DNA of 43,066 bases, from assembly GCA_021162685.1 (NCBI GenBank), contig JAGGYF010000044.1, positions 1-43,066 on the forward strand, in the 5' to 3' direction. Positions 1-7,200 of the stretch are shown here, piece by piece. The notes under the pieces were generated by a model that was not told where the DNA came from, ran no database searches, and saw only the letters and a list, made by a program, of their open reading frames with translations. This DNA comes from Candidatus Iainarchaeum sp. GTDB lineage: Archaea; B1Sed10-29; WALL01. Each line of letters starts with the position of its first letter. Position 1 is the first letter of the stretch. The translations under genes were made by a program, and so were the position numbers.

Positions 1-881
1 GAATTGTATCCCAAAACCTTATCAATAAATCCTTCGATAATCAGCTTAGTATTTGTGCTTCTCACCCACTTATTCTCACTCTTCAACACATTCAAAAAAT
101 CCTTCATCACATCCTTATCAAACGCCTTTGGATTATACTCTAAAATCTTATCAATAAATCCCTCTTTTATCAACTCAACGGTCCCCTCCCTCACTCTCCA
201 ATCATCACTCTTCAACCCATTCAAAAAACTTTCCACATGATCCTTAGTAATCATCTCTGGATCAAATGCATCTGGACTGTACTTTTTAACATTTTCTAGA
301 ACGCCCCTGTTTATTACACTAGCAATACTTATTCTTACCTCCCCATCCTCACTCTTCAACAAATCCAAAATACCTTTCATCACATCCTTATCAAACGCCT
401 TTGGATTATACTCTAAAATCTTATCAATAAATCCCTCTTTTATCAACCAAGCAGTTAGGTATCTTACATCCTCATTCTCACTCTTCAACAAATCCAAAAT
501 ACCTTTCATCACATCCTTATCAAACGCCTCTTTATTATATTTCAAAACCTTTTCAACAAACCCAAATCTCATCAACCAAGCAGTTTTCTTCCTTACATCC
601 CCATCCTCACTCTTCAACCCATTCAAAAAACTCTCCACATGCTTCTTTGTAATCATACTAGGATCAAACGCATTTGAATTGTATCCCAAAACCTTTTCAA
701 TAAATCCTTTATTTATCAACCAAGCAGTTTCCTTCCTTACATCCTCATCCTTACTCTTCAACAAATCCAAGATAGTTCCCACAACATCTTTTCTTGCATA
801 TTCTTCAGGATTTTCATCAACTAGTCGCAATACATCATCAGTTCTCCCTGCTTTTATCAACTCTTTTATATCTTTCATCAT
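1..881 (-). CDS. HEAT-like repeat protein, C-terminus outside window
   Basis: The reverse strand is open from an ATG at 881 to the window edge, giving 293 visible residues. It is absent from the ORF track because no stop is in the window. After about 30 N-terminal residues there are roughly six helical repeats with a consensus like DLLKSEDGDVRKKTAWLIKE, then GFIDKVLEYNPKAF. The period alternates between 43 residues (DKDVMKGIL linker) and 48 residues (a longer linker containing MITKKHVESF). The DVR and hydrophobic spacing resemble HEAT/ARM-type alpha solenoids, which usually bind proteins. No catalytic motif is visible. The start codon sits about 25 bases after a TATA-like run at 901-912, so the mRNA is probably leaderless. 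Repeat units are nearly identical at the DNA level, suggesting recent amplification. Specific function unknown. Confidence 0.8.
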   Translation of the reverse strand, partial: MMKDIKELIKAGRTDDVLRLVDENPEEYARKDVVGTILDLLKSKDEDVRKETAWLINKGFIEKVLGYNSNAFDPSMITKKHVESFLNGLKSEDGDVRKKTAWLMRFGFVEKVLKYNKEAFDKDVMKGILDLLKSENEDVRYLTAWLIKEGFIDKILEYNPKAFDKDVMKGILDLLKSEDGEVRISIASVINRGVLENVKKYSPDAFDPEMITKDHVESFLNGLKSDDWRVREGTVELIKEGFIDKILEYNPKAFDKDVMKDFLNVLKSENKWVRSTNTKLIIEGFIDKVLGYN

Positions 882-900
882 GTAAATTAATATTATTGCA

Positions 901-912
901 AATATAAAAAGG
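901..912 (-). promoter_or_regulatory. TATA-like promoter of the HEAT-repeat gene
   Basis: On the minus strand the sequence CCTTTTTATATT precedes the ATG at 881 by about 25 bases, the spacing expected for an archaeal TATA box driving a leaderless transcript. The gap from 913 to 1028 towards the next gene contains nothing else that I recognise. Confidence 0.5.
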
Positions 913-1028
913 TTTGGGCACTGGTTAAATCAAGTTAAATAGGTCCAAATAAAATAAACCATATCTTTTATTGATCTGACCAAGATAAATCGGCTTTCCG
1001 GAACCTGACTTTATCGGGCACTGTCAAC

Positions 1029-1931
1029 TTAACCCTTCTTCTCTCTCTTCTTAACAAGATCTATAATCTCATCAGCGCTCTCGGATTCATCAAGTTCTTT
1101 CTGTCTTATGACTGATACTCCCTTTATGTTATCTGGAACCTGCACTTTCTCTAGTATATAGATTGGATGCGTCTCAAAAAATGAGCCCGTTTTTTTCATA
1201 AAATCTGCTTTCATCCTTGCATACCTTGATGTTGTTTTATCCACAAGTAATGCTTCTTTCTCTTTTGCAATGGCATCAAATCCACGATAGACAGGCACAA
1301 CCTCAAAACCTATGTCTTGCATCTTTTTCAAATAAGGAGGAAGTTCTTCGCTTTCACAACTCGCCGGTGTTGTCAACAAATCAATATTCTTTATCACATT
1401 TGTATCCAGCACACTTTCAATATGTTTCGCTTTTTGGAACTCAATATTCATCTCGCCTCTCTGATAGTTGTATATTGTCTCCCTGCTTACACCTAATAAG
1501 TGTGCAAGTTGTGAGATGCTTATATTGAGTTCTCTCATCCGTTCTTGAAGCACATGGGGTTTTATCTCAGCAACAACCTTTCCTTTGAAAAAACGTTTTT
1601 CTGGAGCAATGTTATCCAAAAAATAATTTGAAAGTGTACCAACAGTTATTGCTTTTATGCCATATCTCTCATAAACAACTCCATCCTCTAATTCACGTAC
1701 CTTTGTTTTTTCGCCAACAATGAGAGGTGTTGCACATAAACTTGCACTAATAGCTTTCAATTCTTTTGCCTGGCTTTCCCTGATGGAATCTATGTTTGAA
1801 AGCACTTTAAAAAGAAGAAGTGTAGCCCCCTTTTTTGCAGCTAAGTCAAAACAACTTTTTCTCTCAAGCGGTGCAAAGCAGGCGAACCCCGCTTTTTCAA
1901 GCGTGGCCACCAGCTTATCTTTTATGTTCAT
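1029..1931 (-). CDS. XRE-family HTH transcriptional regulator (archaeal type)
   Basis: This 300-residue protein matches the layout of the archaeal family of putative HTH regulators with an N-terminal nucleotide/endonuclease-like domain. Residues 1-115 are an alpha/beta domain. A Cro/C1 helix-turn-helix covers about residues 128-180, with the recognition region SQLAHLLGVSRETIYNYQRG. The C-terminal 100 residues form another alpha/beta domain. It probably binds DNA as a transcription factor; the targets are unknown. It starts two bases downstream of the eL40 stop codon (tagcATG), so the two genes are very likely co-transcribed and translationally coupled. Family assignment is confident, biological role is not. 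Confidence 0.88.
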   Translation of the reverse strand: MNIKDKLVATLEKAGFACFAPLERKSCFDLAAKKGATLLLFKVLSNIDSIRESQAKELKAISASLCATPLIVGEKTKVRELEDGVVYERYGIKAITVGTLSNYFLDNIAPEKRFFKGKVVAEIKPHVLQERMRELNISISQLAHLLGVSRETIYNYQRGEMNIEFQKAKHIESVLDTNVIKNIDLLTTPASCESEELPPYLKKMQDIGFEVVPVYRGFDAIAKEKEALLVDKTTSRYARMKADFMKKTGSFFETHPIYILEKVQVPDNIKGVSVIRQKELDESESADEIIDLVKKREKKG

Positions 1932-1932
1932 G

Positions 1933-2073
1933 CTACTTCTTTGATTTCTTTGATTTATCTCTTAGGTGCTTGCTACCGCATTTTCTACATCTTGTCGCCT
2001 TTTTCGGATTTGTAGCATTACACCTAATACATACCTTTTTCTCTAAACGGACATCTGATAAATCCTTTGGCAT
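1933..2073 (-). CDS. rpl40e: Ribosomal protein eL40 (L40e)
   Basis: This 46-residue ORF is too short for the supplied track. It reads [20 protein letters not shown] and continues with [12 protein letters not shown], giving the four-cysteine zinc ribbon (CIRC and CRKC) and basic tail of archaeal eL40. The protein belongs to the large ribosomal subunit. An AGGTGA Shine-Dalgarno site lies four bases before the ATG, and a TATA-like TTTATTTAAA lies farther upstream. It is the first gene of a two-gene unit with the XRE regulator. Confidence 0.95.
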   Translation of the reverse strand: MPKDLSDVRLEKKVCIRCNATNPKKATRCRKCGSKHLRDKSKKSKK

Positions 2074-2156
2074 TTTCTCACCTAAAATATGGTATGGATT
2101 TTTAAATAAAGATGAGGAAAATATTATGCTCCTTGGGGTTTTTAAACCTATTTAAT

Positions 2157-2231
2157 GCTCCGGTAGTCTAGTCCGGTTAAGGATACAGGCCTTTCGAGCC
2201 TGCGACCCGGGTTCAAATCCCGGCCGGAGCA
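2157..2231 (+). tRNA. tRNA-Glu (anticodon UUC)
   Basis: The acceptor arm GCTCCGG pairs with CCGGAGC, followed by discriminator A. The anticodon stem CAGGC/GCCTG closes the loop CTTTCGA, giving anticodon TTC. The T-arm contains GGTTCAAATCCC. No CCA is encoded. The stems are very GC-rich compared with the surrounding DNA. Confidence 0.95.
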
Positions 2232-2256
2232 TTTTATATCAAGAGGAGGAGTAGAT

Positions 2257-2370
2257 ATGGGAACAAAAGGCAGCAAAAAAGGTGAAAAGTACAAGAAAAC
2301 AGGCCATATGAGATGGAAATGGAAGAAAAAGAAGATGCGAAGAAAGAAGAGAGCGATGAAGAAGAGCTGA
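2257..2370 (+). CDS. rpl41e: Ribosomal protein eL41-like, N-terminally extended
   Basis: This 37-residue ORF between two tRNA genes was too short for the ORF track. Its last 20 residues, MRWKWKKKKMRRKKRAMKKS, match the archaeal eL41 pattern (an arginine/lysine-rich single helix starting MRWKW), a tiny large-subunit ribosomal protein. The ATG at 2257 has a strong GAGGAGG Shine-Dalgarno site eight bases upstream. The internal ATG at 2308, which would give the classical eL41 start, has none. The extended form, with 17 extra basic residues (MGTKGSKKGEKYKKTGH), is therefore the likely product. Confidence 0.8.
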   Translation: MGTKGSKKGEKYKKTGHMRWKWKKKKMRRKKRAMKKS

Positions 2371-2378
2371 TAGCGTAA

Positions 2379-2462
2379 GCAGGGGTGCCGGAGCGGACAA
2401 ACGGGCAGGGCTTAGGACTCTGTGGCTTAGTGCCTTCGGGGGTTCGAATCCCCTCCCCTGCA
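2379..2462 (+). tRNA. tRNA-Leu (anticodon UAG)
   Basis: This is a class II tRNA with a long variable arm. Acceptor GCAGGGG pairs with CCCCTGC, with discriminator A. The anticodon loop CTTAGGA gives anticodon TAG. The T-loop TTCGAAT is closed by GGGG/CCCC. It starts nine bases after the eL41 stop codon. Its 3' end is repeated several times downstream (see the array feature). Confidence 0.95.
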
Positions 2463-2765
2463 TTCAGGGGCCTTGTGCCCCTGTTGATTCGGAGATTTTG
2501 ATGAAACTTTTGTAAAAAGTTTCTTCGAATCCCCTCCCCTGCACCAGCGTCTTGGGGGGAGCTGTGCTCCCCCCGAAACCCTGGGGTTCATCCCCCCTCC
2601 TAGTGGGCTGGTCGCCGAAGGCGAGCACCCACGCTCGTCGACGGAGCACCGTCGTTTGGATCCCCTCCCCTGCATTCACCAAATTATACATATGGTCGTT
2701 CGTAGTGGGATACAAGATCCCACTATTAGAAATCATTGGAGGAGGATAACAAACGCTCCCCTGCA
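2443..2765 (+). repeat. Array of tRNA-Leu 3'-end copies separated by hairpins
   Basis: The tRNA-Leu 3' terminus (TTCGAATCCCCTCCCCTGCA, 2443-2462) recurs as an exact 20-base copy at 2524-2543, as ATCCCCTCCCCTGCATTCA at 2660-2678 (also matching 2448-2466), and as CTCCCCTGCA at 2756-2765. Each intervening segment holds strong inverted repeats: CAGGGGC-CTTGT-GCCCCTG (2465-2483), GAAACTTTT-GTA-AAAAGTTTC (2503-2523), GGGGGGAGC-TGT-GCTCCCCCC (2554-2574) and AGTGGGAT-ACAAG-ATCCCACT (2704-2724). There is no credible gene: the listed ORFs overlap repeats and hairpins. The array could be a set of integration scars at a tRNA attachment site, or copies of a small hairpin element that duplicates its target. 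Confidence 0.85.
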
Positions 2766-2801
2766 TGTAGTTACTTATACTTCTTTTCATAAAATTTGTT
2801 C

Positions 2802-3509
2802 ATGCCAATCAAAGCCATAATTTTTGATTTTGATGGACCCCTAGCAAACAGCTACAAGCACTTGCATAAAGGGATAATCAAAACACTGAAAGATGACCCA
2901 CGGATAAACAAAAACAAGCTGCGATTTCTTATTAAATCGCCAAGATTTTACTCCTTCTGGAAGAACGTGAACTGGAAGACATTTGTTAATGACATTTATA
3001 GGAGGTTTGGCATTTCTCTCTCAGAAAAGGAGGCTGCCAGAATAAAAGAAAAGATGATGGGGGTGATGGATAAGGAAATGGCAGACGCACCACTCTACAA
3101 AGATGTGCATAAAACAATAAAACAGCTCAAAAAGGACGGATATAAAATAATTATAGCATCGTACGCTCCAGAGGAGCGAATAAGACAGAAGCTTATGGAA
3201 GAAAACCTCTTAGATTATGTTGATGGAATTTTTGGCAGACAGGTATCTACTAATAGGATAGAACGAACAAAGCATGTAATCAACCATTTGTCAGGTTTGG
3301 GTATCAACCCAGAGGAGTGCCTTCTTGTTGGAGATATGCCAGATGATGTGCTGGCAAGTAGGAAAGTTGGAGCAATCAGTGCAGTTATTCTCAGAAAAAG
3401 ATTTGGGAAGACAATTGTCCCAAAACCACTGTTCAAGAAGCGCAATCTAGAACCTGACTACTATATAAAATCACTTTCTGAACTCAAGAAGCTGTTAACT
3501 ATATCCTAA
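2802..3509 (+). CDS. HAD-superfamily hydrolase, phosphoglycolate-phosphatase-like
   Basis: A 235-residue HAD phosphatase. Motif I is IIFDFDGPL near residue 6 (both catalytic Asp present; the usual Thr after DFDG is Pro). Motif II falls around KIIIASYAP, and motif IV is LLVGDMPDDVLASRKVG. A helical cap lies between motifs I and II. It likely hydrolyses a small phosphorylated metabolite in the cytoplasm; the substrate cannot be told. The ORF-track start is a TTG at 2796. I prefer the ATG at 2802, about 25 bases after the TATA-like CTTATAC, which fits a leaderless mRNA. Monocistronic. Confidence 0.85.
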   Translation: MPIKAIIFDFDGPLANSYKHLHKGIIKTLKDDPRINKNKLRFLIKSPRFYSFWKNVNWKTFVNDIYRRFGISLSEKEAARIKEKMMGVMDKEMADAPLYKDVHKTIKQLKKDGYKIIIASYAPEERIRQKLMEENLLDYVDGIFGRQVSTNRIERTKHVINHLSGLGINPEECLLVGDMPDDVLASRKVGAISAVILRKRFGKTIVPKPLFKKRNLEPDYYIKSLSELKKLLTIS

Positions 3510-3634
3510 AATGCTCGTTTAGTTCCCTGTACTTCCCCATATGCTTTTTGATGTACTCATTTGGATTTCTTAGATAGTTGTTGGTATGAGTTAGAAGTAC
3601 GCTTTCAAATCTTACATCTATGCAAAAATGTATT
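3499..3634 (-). pseudogene. Possible gene remnant or unannotated small ORF
   Basis: The minus strand between the HAD gene and tmk is open for about 43 codons and reads protein-like: RFESVLLTHTNNYLRNPNEY, then a basic tail ending in NEHFRI. No ATG, GTG or TTG start is visible in frame; the frame opens after a TAA near 3635. It overlaps the HAD stop codon by a few bases. I do not recognise a family. It may be the remnant of a longer gene or a chance ORF. Confidence 0.25.
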
Positions 3635-3688
3635 TATATTCATTATTCTACCAATTGAGTTAAATATCCCTTTGGATAAACTATAATC

Positions 3689-4291
3689 ATGCGAGGTAAA
3701 TTTATAGTTTTTGAAGGTGTAGATGCATCTGGAAAAGCGACCCAGCAGAGGCTATTGGCAGAACGTTTAAAGAAAGAGGGCTATGATGTTGAGATTATTG
3801 ATTTTCCAGATTATAATGCGCCCATAGGCAAGGCAATAAAGGAATTCCTCTTTGAGCGGTATGACATTGACAGAGAGACAGCATCCTTACTATATGCTGC
3901 AGATAGGAGACAACACTACAAGCAAATTACGAATTGGCTAAAAGAAGGAAAAATTGTTTTAAGTGACAGATACATCTATTCCAACATCGCATTCCAGCAC
4001 GCCGCAGGTGTCTCTCTGAAATGGCTTTTTGAGATTGATTCTGTGAATGTCCAGGCAGATTATGTTTTACTTCTGGATCTGGACCCAAAGATATCATATA
4101 TGAGAAAGAAACGGAGAGACAGAAACGAACGTGATTTGAAATACCTGACAAAGGTTAGGAAGATTTACCTAGATATGTGTGATGGTGTAATCCCTACTGA
4201 TCCAACATGGGTAAAAATAGACGCGTCAAAATCCATTGAGGAGGTACACAATCAGATATGGGAAGAGGTGAGTAAATGGATACGGAAGTAA
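3689..4291 (+). CDS. tmk: Thymidylate kinase
   Basis: A 200-residue dTMP kinase, which phosphorylates dTMP to dTDP in DNA precursor synthesis. The P-loop is FEGVDASGKATQ (residues 8-19). The DRY-type motif is LSDRYIYSN near residue 91. The LID region is rich in Arg (KKRRDRNERD). Length is standard for the family. The start ATG lies about 25 bases after the TATA-like GTTAAATAT, implying a leaderless transcript. The 3' end overlaps the next gene by 16 bases, so the two are probably coupled. Confidence 0.93.
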   Translation: MRGKFIVFEGVDASGKATQQRLLAERLKKEGYDVEIIDFPDYNAPIGKAIKEFLFERYDIDRETASLLYAADRRQHYKQITNWLKEGKIVLSDRYIYSNIAFQHAAGVSLKWLFEIDSVNVQADYVLLLDLDPKISYMRKKRRDRNERDLKYLTKVRKIYLDMCDGVIPTDPTWVKIDASKSIEEVHNQIWEEVSKWIRK

Positions 4292-4761
4292 TTGACATAA
4301 AATTGGATAAAGGGCAAGAAGTAATTGTTGGCCAGGGAAACTTCAGTTTGAAAACTACTGATGATATTGCAAGGGTTATGTTAACAAGTGCCCCAAATAT
4401 CAAAGTCGGGGTTGCAATGAACGATGGCGGCATGAAGATAACACGAAGTAGTGGAAACGATGAAAAACTTGAAAAAAAGGCAGCTGAGATCTGTTATAGA
4501 ATTGGTGCAGGTCATGTTTTTGTTGTTATTTTAGAAGGTGCATTCCCAGTAAATGTTCTGAACGATCTACAACATGTGCATGGTGTTTGTAGCATATATG
4601 CTGCAACAGCAAACACATTACAACTCATTTTGGTAAAGACGGAGCAGGGCAAGGGCATCATTGGTGTAGTGGATGGAGCAAGCCCACAGTCCGTGGAGGA
4701 CGAGCCAACAAAGGAGGAGAGAAGAAAACTGCTGAGGAAGATAGGGTATAGGTTGGGTTAG
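4276..4761 (+). CDS. Adenosine-specific kinase family protein (DUF355)
   Basis: A 161-residue protein with the hallmarks of the archaeal/bacterial family annotated as adenosine-specific kinase (Pfam Adenosine_kin): an N-terminal beta-rich region, IGAGHVFVVILEGAFPVNVL, VCSIYAATANTLQLI, and TEQGKGIIGVVDGASPQ near the C-terminus. Length matches the family. Members are compact trimeric proteins that bind nucleotides; the enzymatic role is thinly supported in the literature. It overlaps tmk by 16 bases, which puts it in a nucleotide-metabolism context. Confidence 0.85.
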   Translation: MDTEVIDIKLDKGQEVIVGQGNFSLKTTDDIARVMLTSAPNIKVGVAMNDGGMKITRSSGNDEKLEKKAAEICYRIGAGHVFVVILEGAFPVNVLNDLQHVHGVCSIYAATANTLQLILVKTEQGKGIIGVVDGASPQSVEDEPTKEERRKLLRKIGYRLG

Positions 4762-4763
4762 TT

Positions 4764-4901
4764 ATGTATATGTCAGAAGAAGAGGAAGTAAAATTAGTTA
4801 ACAGAGGAATTGAGATTGAGATGCAAGATATAAAATCCGGCAAAATAAAGACAAAACCATACAAGAGGATTAGAAAGAAGTATGGATTTAGCGAAAAGTA
4901 A
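4764..4901 (+). CDS. Small charged protein, function unknown
   Basis: A 45-residue ORF starting two bases after the stop of the DUF355 gene and ending eight bases before the next ATG, so it sits inside an operon. It has an acidic N-terminus (MSEEEEVKLV) and a basic C-terminus (KPYKRIRKKYGF). The ORF is missing from the track because of its size. A start at the ATG at 4770 is equally possible. I do not recognise the family. The tight packing between two real genes is the main support. Confidence 0.6.
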   Translation: MYMSEEEEVKLVNRGIEIEMQDIKSGKIKTKPYKRIRKKYGFSEK

Positions 4902-4909
4902 GGGAGAGC

Positions 4910-5554
4910 ATGAGTAAACTCGAAGATCTACTTTCAAAGTACGGAATGCTTTTCTCTGAAGAATTAGGGATAGATGTTTCAAGGAAGCCATTTCAGTGGC
5001 TTTTAGCTTCTGTCCTTTTTGGTATGAGAATCAATACAACAATTGCCAAAAACACCTTTCTGGCTTACAAACGCAATGGATTAACAACACCAGAAGCGAT
5101 ATTAAATGCAGGATGGTATAAGCTAGTTAGGGTGCATGGTGAAGGAGGCTATGTCCGCTATGATGGAATGACTGCTGATTACATGTTAGATATTGCCAAG
5201 AAGCTTTTGGACGATTATGATGGAAACGTAAGAAAACTTGATGAGTTGAGCAAAAGCCCAAAAGAATTAGAAGAGAGACTTCTAGAATTTAGGGGGATTG
5301 GTCCAGTAACTGTTAGCATATTCCTTAGGGAGCTGAGGGGCATTTGGAAGAACGCAGATCCATTACCAACAAATGTTGAGATAATAGCGGCAAGGAAGCT
5401 AGGCATAACAAAAGCAAAGACAAGGGAAAAGGCACTTGATGCCATGAAAAGATTCTGGAAGAAAAATAAGATTAAAGGTTATGATTTCAGAAACTTTGAG
5501 GCTATGCTTGTTAGGATAGGACTCAAACTGAGACGAACATTACGGGCCCCATAG
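4910..5554 (+). CDS. HhH-GPD DNA glycosylase, endonuclease III-like
   Basis: A 214-residue all-helical base-excision repair protein. The helix-hairpin-helix motif is LLEFRGIGPVTVSIFLREL (about residues 122-140), followed by an Asp in NADPLPTNVE where the GPD aspartate is expected. The position that holds the catalytic Lys in endonuclease III (VGRKTA) is Val here, which suggests a monofunctional glycosylase rather than an AP lyase. The C-terminal four-cysteine Fe-S cluster of endonuclease III is absent. The substrate base is unknown. It is the last gene of the tmk operon; its 3' end overlaps the end of the convergent C39-like locus by about 30 bases. Confidence 0.82.
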   Translation: MSKLEDLLSKYGMLFSEELGIDVSRKPFQWLLASVLFGMRINTTIAKNTFLAYKRNGLTTPEAILNAGWYKLVRVHGEGGYVRYDGMTADYMLDIAKKLLDDYDGNVRKLDELSKSPKELEERLLEFRGIGPVTVSIFLRELRGIWKNADPLPTNVEIIAARKLGITKAKTREKALDAMKRFWKKNKIKGYDFRNFEAMLVRIGLKLRRTLRAP

Positions 5555-6027
5555 CAGAATATGTTGCATACTCTAAGTCTTTCTCTGGATAAACTTTTGT
5601 CCCTCCATAGATTGCATGGGGGTCATTAACAATGATTTTTCCTCTTTTGAAGCCAACAGCAATGACATCAATTTTACTACCACTCTCTAAAAACGTTATG
5701 TAACTCCTCAAAGTTCTTTTTATATGAGTATCTTTCCCTCTTTTATTCTTCTTTTCATGTCCCTGATAATTTTATCATTGTTCATTGTCTTATATTCTGG
5801 AGCAAAATAATCTGGATTACATCCAACTATTTTACATTTTAGACCGTTTTTTATAAGAAATGTACCAAGATCTGCAATATATGTTCCTTCGCTTTTATAC
5901 ACTTTCATGTGTTTTAGAATTGTATCGTTAGCTCTCTTCCATAGTAATCCAAAATCATTTTCATACAATAAACACCACATAACATAGAGCCTTTTGGTTG
6001 TCTATAGATTGGCACATTCAGCTTCAT
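5523..6027 (-). pseudogene. Frame-broken C39-like (papain-fold) peptidase gene
   Basis: Three consecutive reading frames together encode one coherent protein. The first, from ATG 6027 to a TAA at 5914, reads MKLNVPIYRQPKGSMLCGVY and continues to MKMILDYYG, which resembles the catalytic Cys helix of C39-like peptidases. The second holds SEGTYIADLGTFLIKNGLKC (within the 86-aa ORF). The third holds IDVIAVGFKRGKIIVNDPHA (within the 62-aa ORF), resembling the late beta-strand region with NDP. The start ATG overlaps the upstream HAD stop (ATGA), so this was a translated operon member. At least two frame changes are needed, near 5920 and near 5715. Either it is a pseudogene or the assembly has indels. 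Confidence 0.65.
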
Positions 6028-6653
6028 CTTTGGCCATCCTTGTCAAAAATCCCCAACAATTCCTCCAAATCTTTAATAGTATAATCGGGTTTAACTCCTT
6101 TCATTCCCTTTGTATGTCTCCCTTTTAACAAAACAGTAAGCGCAATTCCAGCATCTTTTGGCCCTTTAATATCTTCCAAAACCATGTCCCCAACAAATGC
6201 TGTTTCCTTTGGCTTAACTCCAAGCTTCTTCATAGCAACCTGATAGATTTTTTTCTTTGGCTTTCTAACACCGACATCCCTTGAATATACTTCAACATCC
6301 ATATATCTACTTATACCAAATCGTTTGGCATCTATGGGATTTGCCTTGCTAGTACAATTACTTACTATGCCTAATTTGTAACCTCTTTTCTTCAACTCCC
6401 GCAGTACTTTTAGGGCATTCTTCTTTTTCCACATTTTAACATTCTTCCTGTTCAATCGCAGCAAAAATCTCTCTGGGTCTTTTACCTTAACCTTCAACCA
6501 TTTCCCACATACCTCTTTTGCACTTAATTCTATTCTCTTTGCATGCTTTACTTTACAGTACTCATTATATCTTTCTATGTACTTGTCTGTGTAATCAGTG
6601 TATTCATAGTCTGTCAATGTTCCCCCAAAGTCAAAAAGAATTGCTTTTATCAA
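6024..6653 (-). CDS. HAD-superfamily hydrolase
   Basis: A 209-residue HAD hydrolase: motif I ILFDFGGTLTDYEYTDY, motif II LGIVSNCTS, motif III Lys in VRKPKKKIYQ, and motif IV TAFVGDMVLEDIKGPKDAG. The second Asp of motif I is replaced by Gly (DFGGTL), as in some HAD subfamilies of the dehalogenase/pyrophosphatase type. The ORF track extends it to 6749, but that part overlaps the flavin reductase gene. A TTG at 6653 with GAGGTG upstream, three bases after the preceding stop, is the likely start. It lies in a coupled minus-strand operon. Substrate unknown. Confidence 0.83.
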   Translation of the reverse strand: MIKAILFDFGGTLTDYEYTDYTDKYIERYNEYCKVKHAKRIELSAKEVCGKWLKVKVKDPERFLLRLNRKNVKMWKKKNALKVLRELKKRGYKLGIVSNCTSKANPIDAKRFGISRYMDVEVYSRDVGVRKPKKKIYQVAMKKLGVKPKETAFVGDMVLEDIKGPKDAGIALTVLLKGRHTKGMKGVKPDYTIKDLEELLGIFDKDGQR

Positions 6654-6655
6654 TG

Positions 6656-7198
6656 TTACACCTCTAGCACTGTATACTTTCCTCTTCCAAGTATGAAATG
6701 ATTTCTGGTTACATGATATAATGGATTTAGTTTTGTGCGCAGTTTCCATTTTTCCTTTGAAAAGACCTTTTTGTTTACATCTGCCTCAACAACTTCACCA
6801 ATGATCAAGATATGGTCGCCAGTTTTCTTTTTCCATCTGAAAACACATTCTAGATTAGTTTGACATTCCTTAATTCTGTATGGTTTAACTTTTTTTGGTT
6901 TTATGGGGGTTAATCCACTATGCTTGAATTCATCTTCAACCTTCTTCCCACAAGACCATACCTTATCAACAATGTCAGGAGAGGGAATACTAACAACAAA
7001 TTCTTTTGTTTTCATTATGTTTTTGTAGGTATCCGTTTCTTTTCTTGTGCCGAAGCACACCATGGGTGGTATATGTGAGCAAGTGGCAAAAAATGCGAAG
7101 GGAGCAACATTTTTCTTTTTCTTTTCGTCTATTGTTGAAACCAATACAACAGGTGCAGGCGGTGTCGCATATACAACAAGGTTTAATGGCAATTTCAT
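6656..7198 (-). CDS. Flavin reductase family protein (FMN-binding split barrel)
   Basis: About 180 residues of the flavoredoxin/flavin-reductase split-barrel family. N-terminal strands PAPVVLVSTIDEKKKKNVAP and FATCSHIPPMVCFGTRK form the FMN-binding edge, followed by NIMKTKEFVVSIPS and a C-terminal HILIIGEVVEA strand. Such proteins bind FMN and transfer electrons or reduce flavins using NAD(P)H. The ATG at 7198 has GGTGTGA upstream; a GTG at 7204 overlapping the previous stop (GTGA) is the alternative start. The gene is embedded in a translationally coupled operon. Confidence 0.85.
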   Translation of the reverse strand: MKLPLNLVVYATPPAPVVLVSTIDEKKKKNVAPFAFFATCSHIPPMVCFGTRKETDTYKNIMKTKEFVVSIPSPDIVDKVWSCGKKVEDEFKHSGLTPIKPKKVKPYRIKECQTNLECVFRWKKKTGDHILIIGEVVEADVNKKVFSKEKWKLRTKLNPLYHVTRNHFILGRGKYTVLEV

Positions 7199-7200
7199 GT

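Noticed and set aside
4-885. Plus-strand ORFs of 78 and 68 aa with repeated LSINPSFI-type sequence
   Set aside because: They are antisense shadows of the HEAT-like repeat gene, which is open through the window edge on the minus strand.
2443-2765. CRISPR array
   Set aside because: Repeats are partial tRNA copies of unequal length with unequal, hairpin-containing spacers, and no cas genes are nearby.
2239-2790. ORFs of 74, 82, 108 and 65 aa over the tRNA-Leu region
   Set aside because: They read through tRNA-Leu, its repeated 3' ends and hairpins and have no family resemblance; the repeats explain the open frames.
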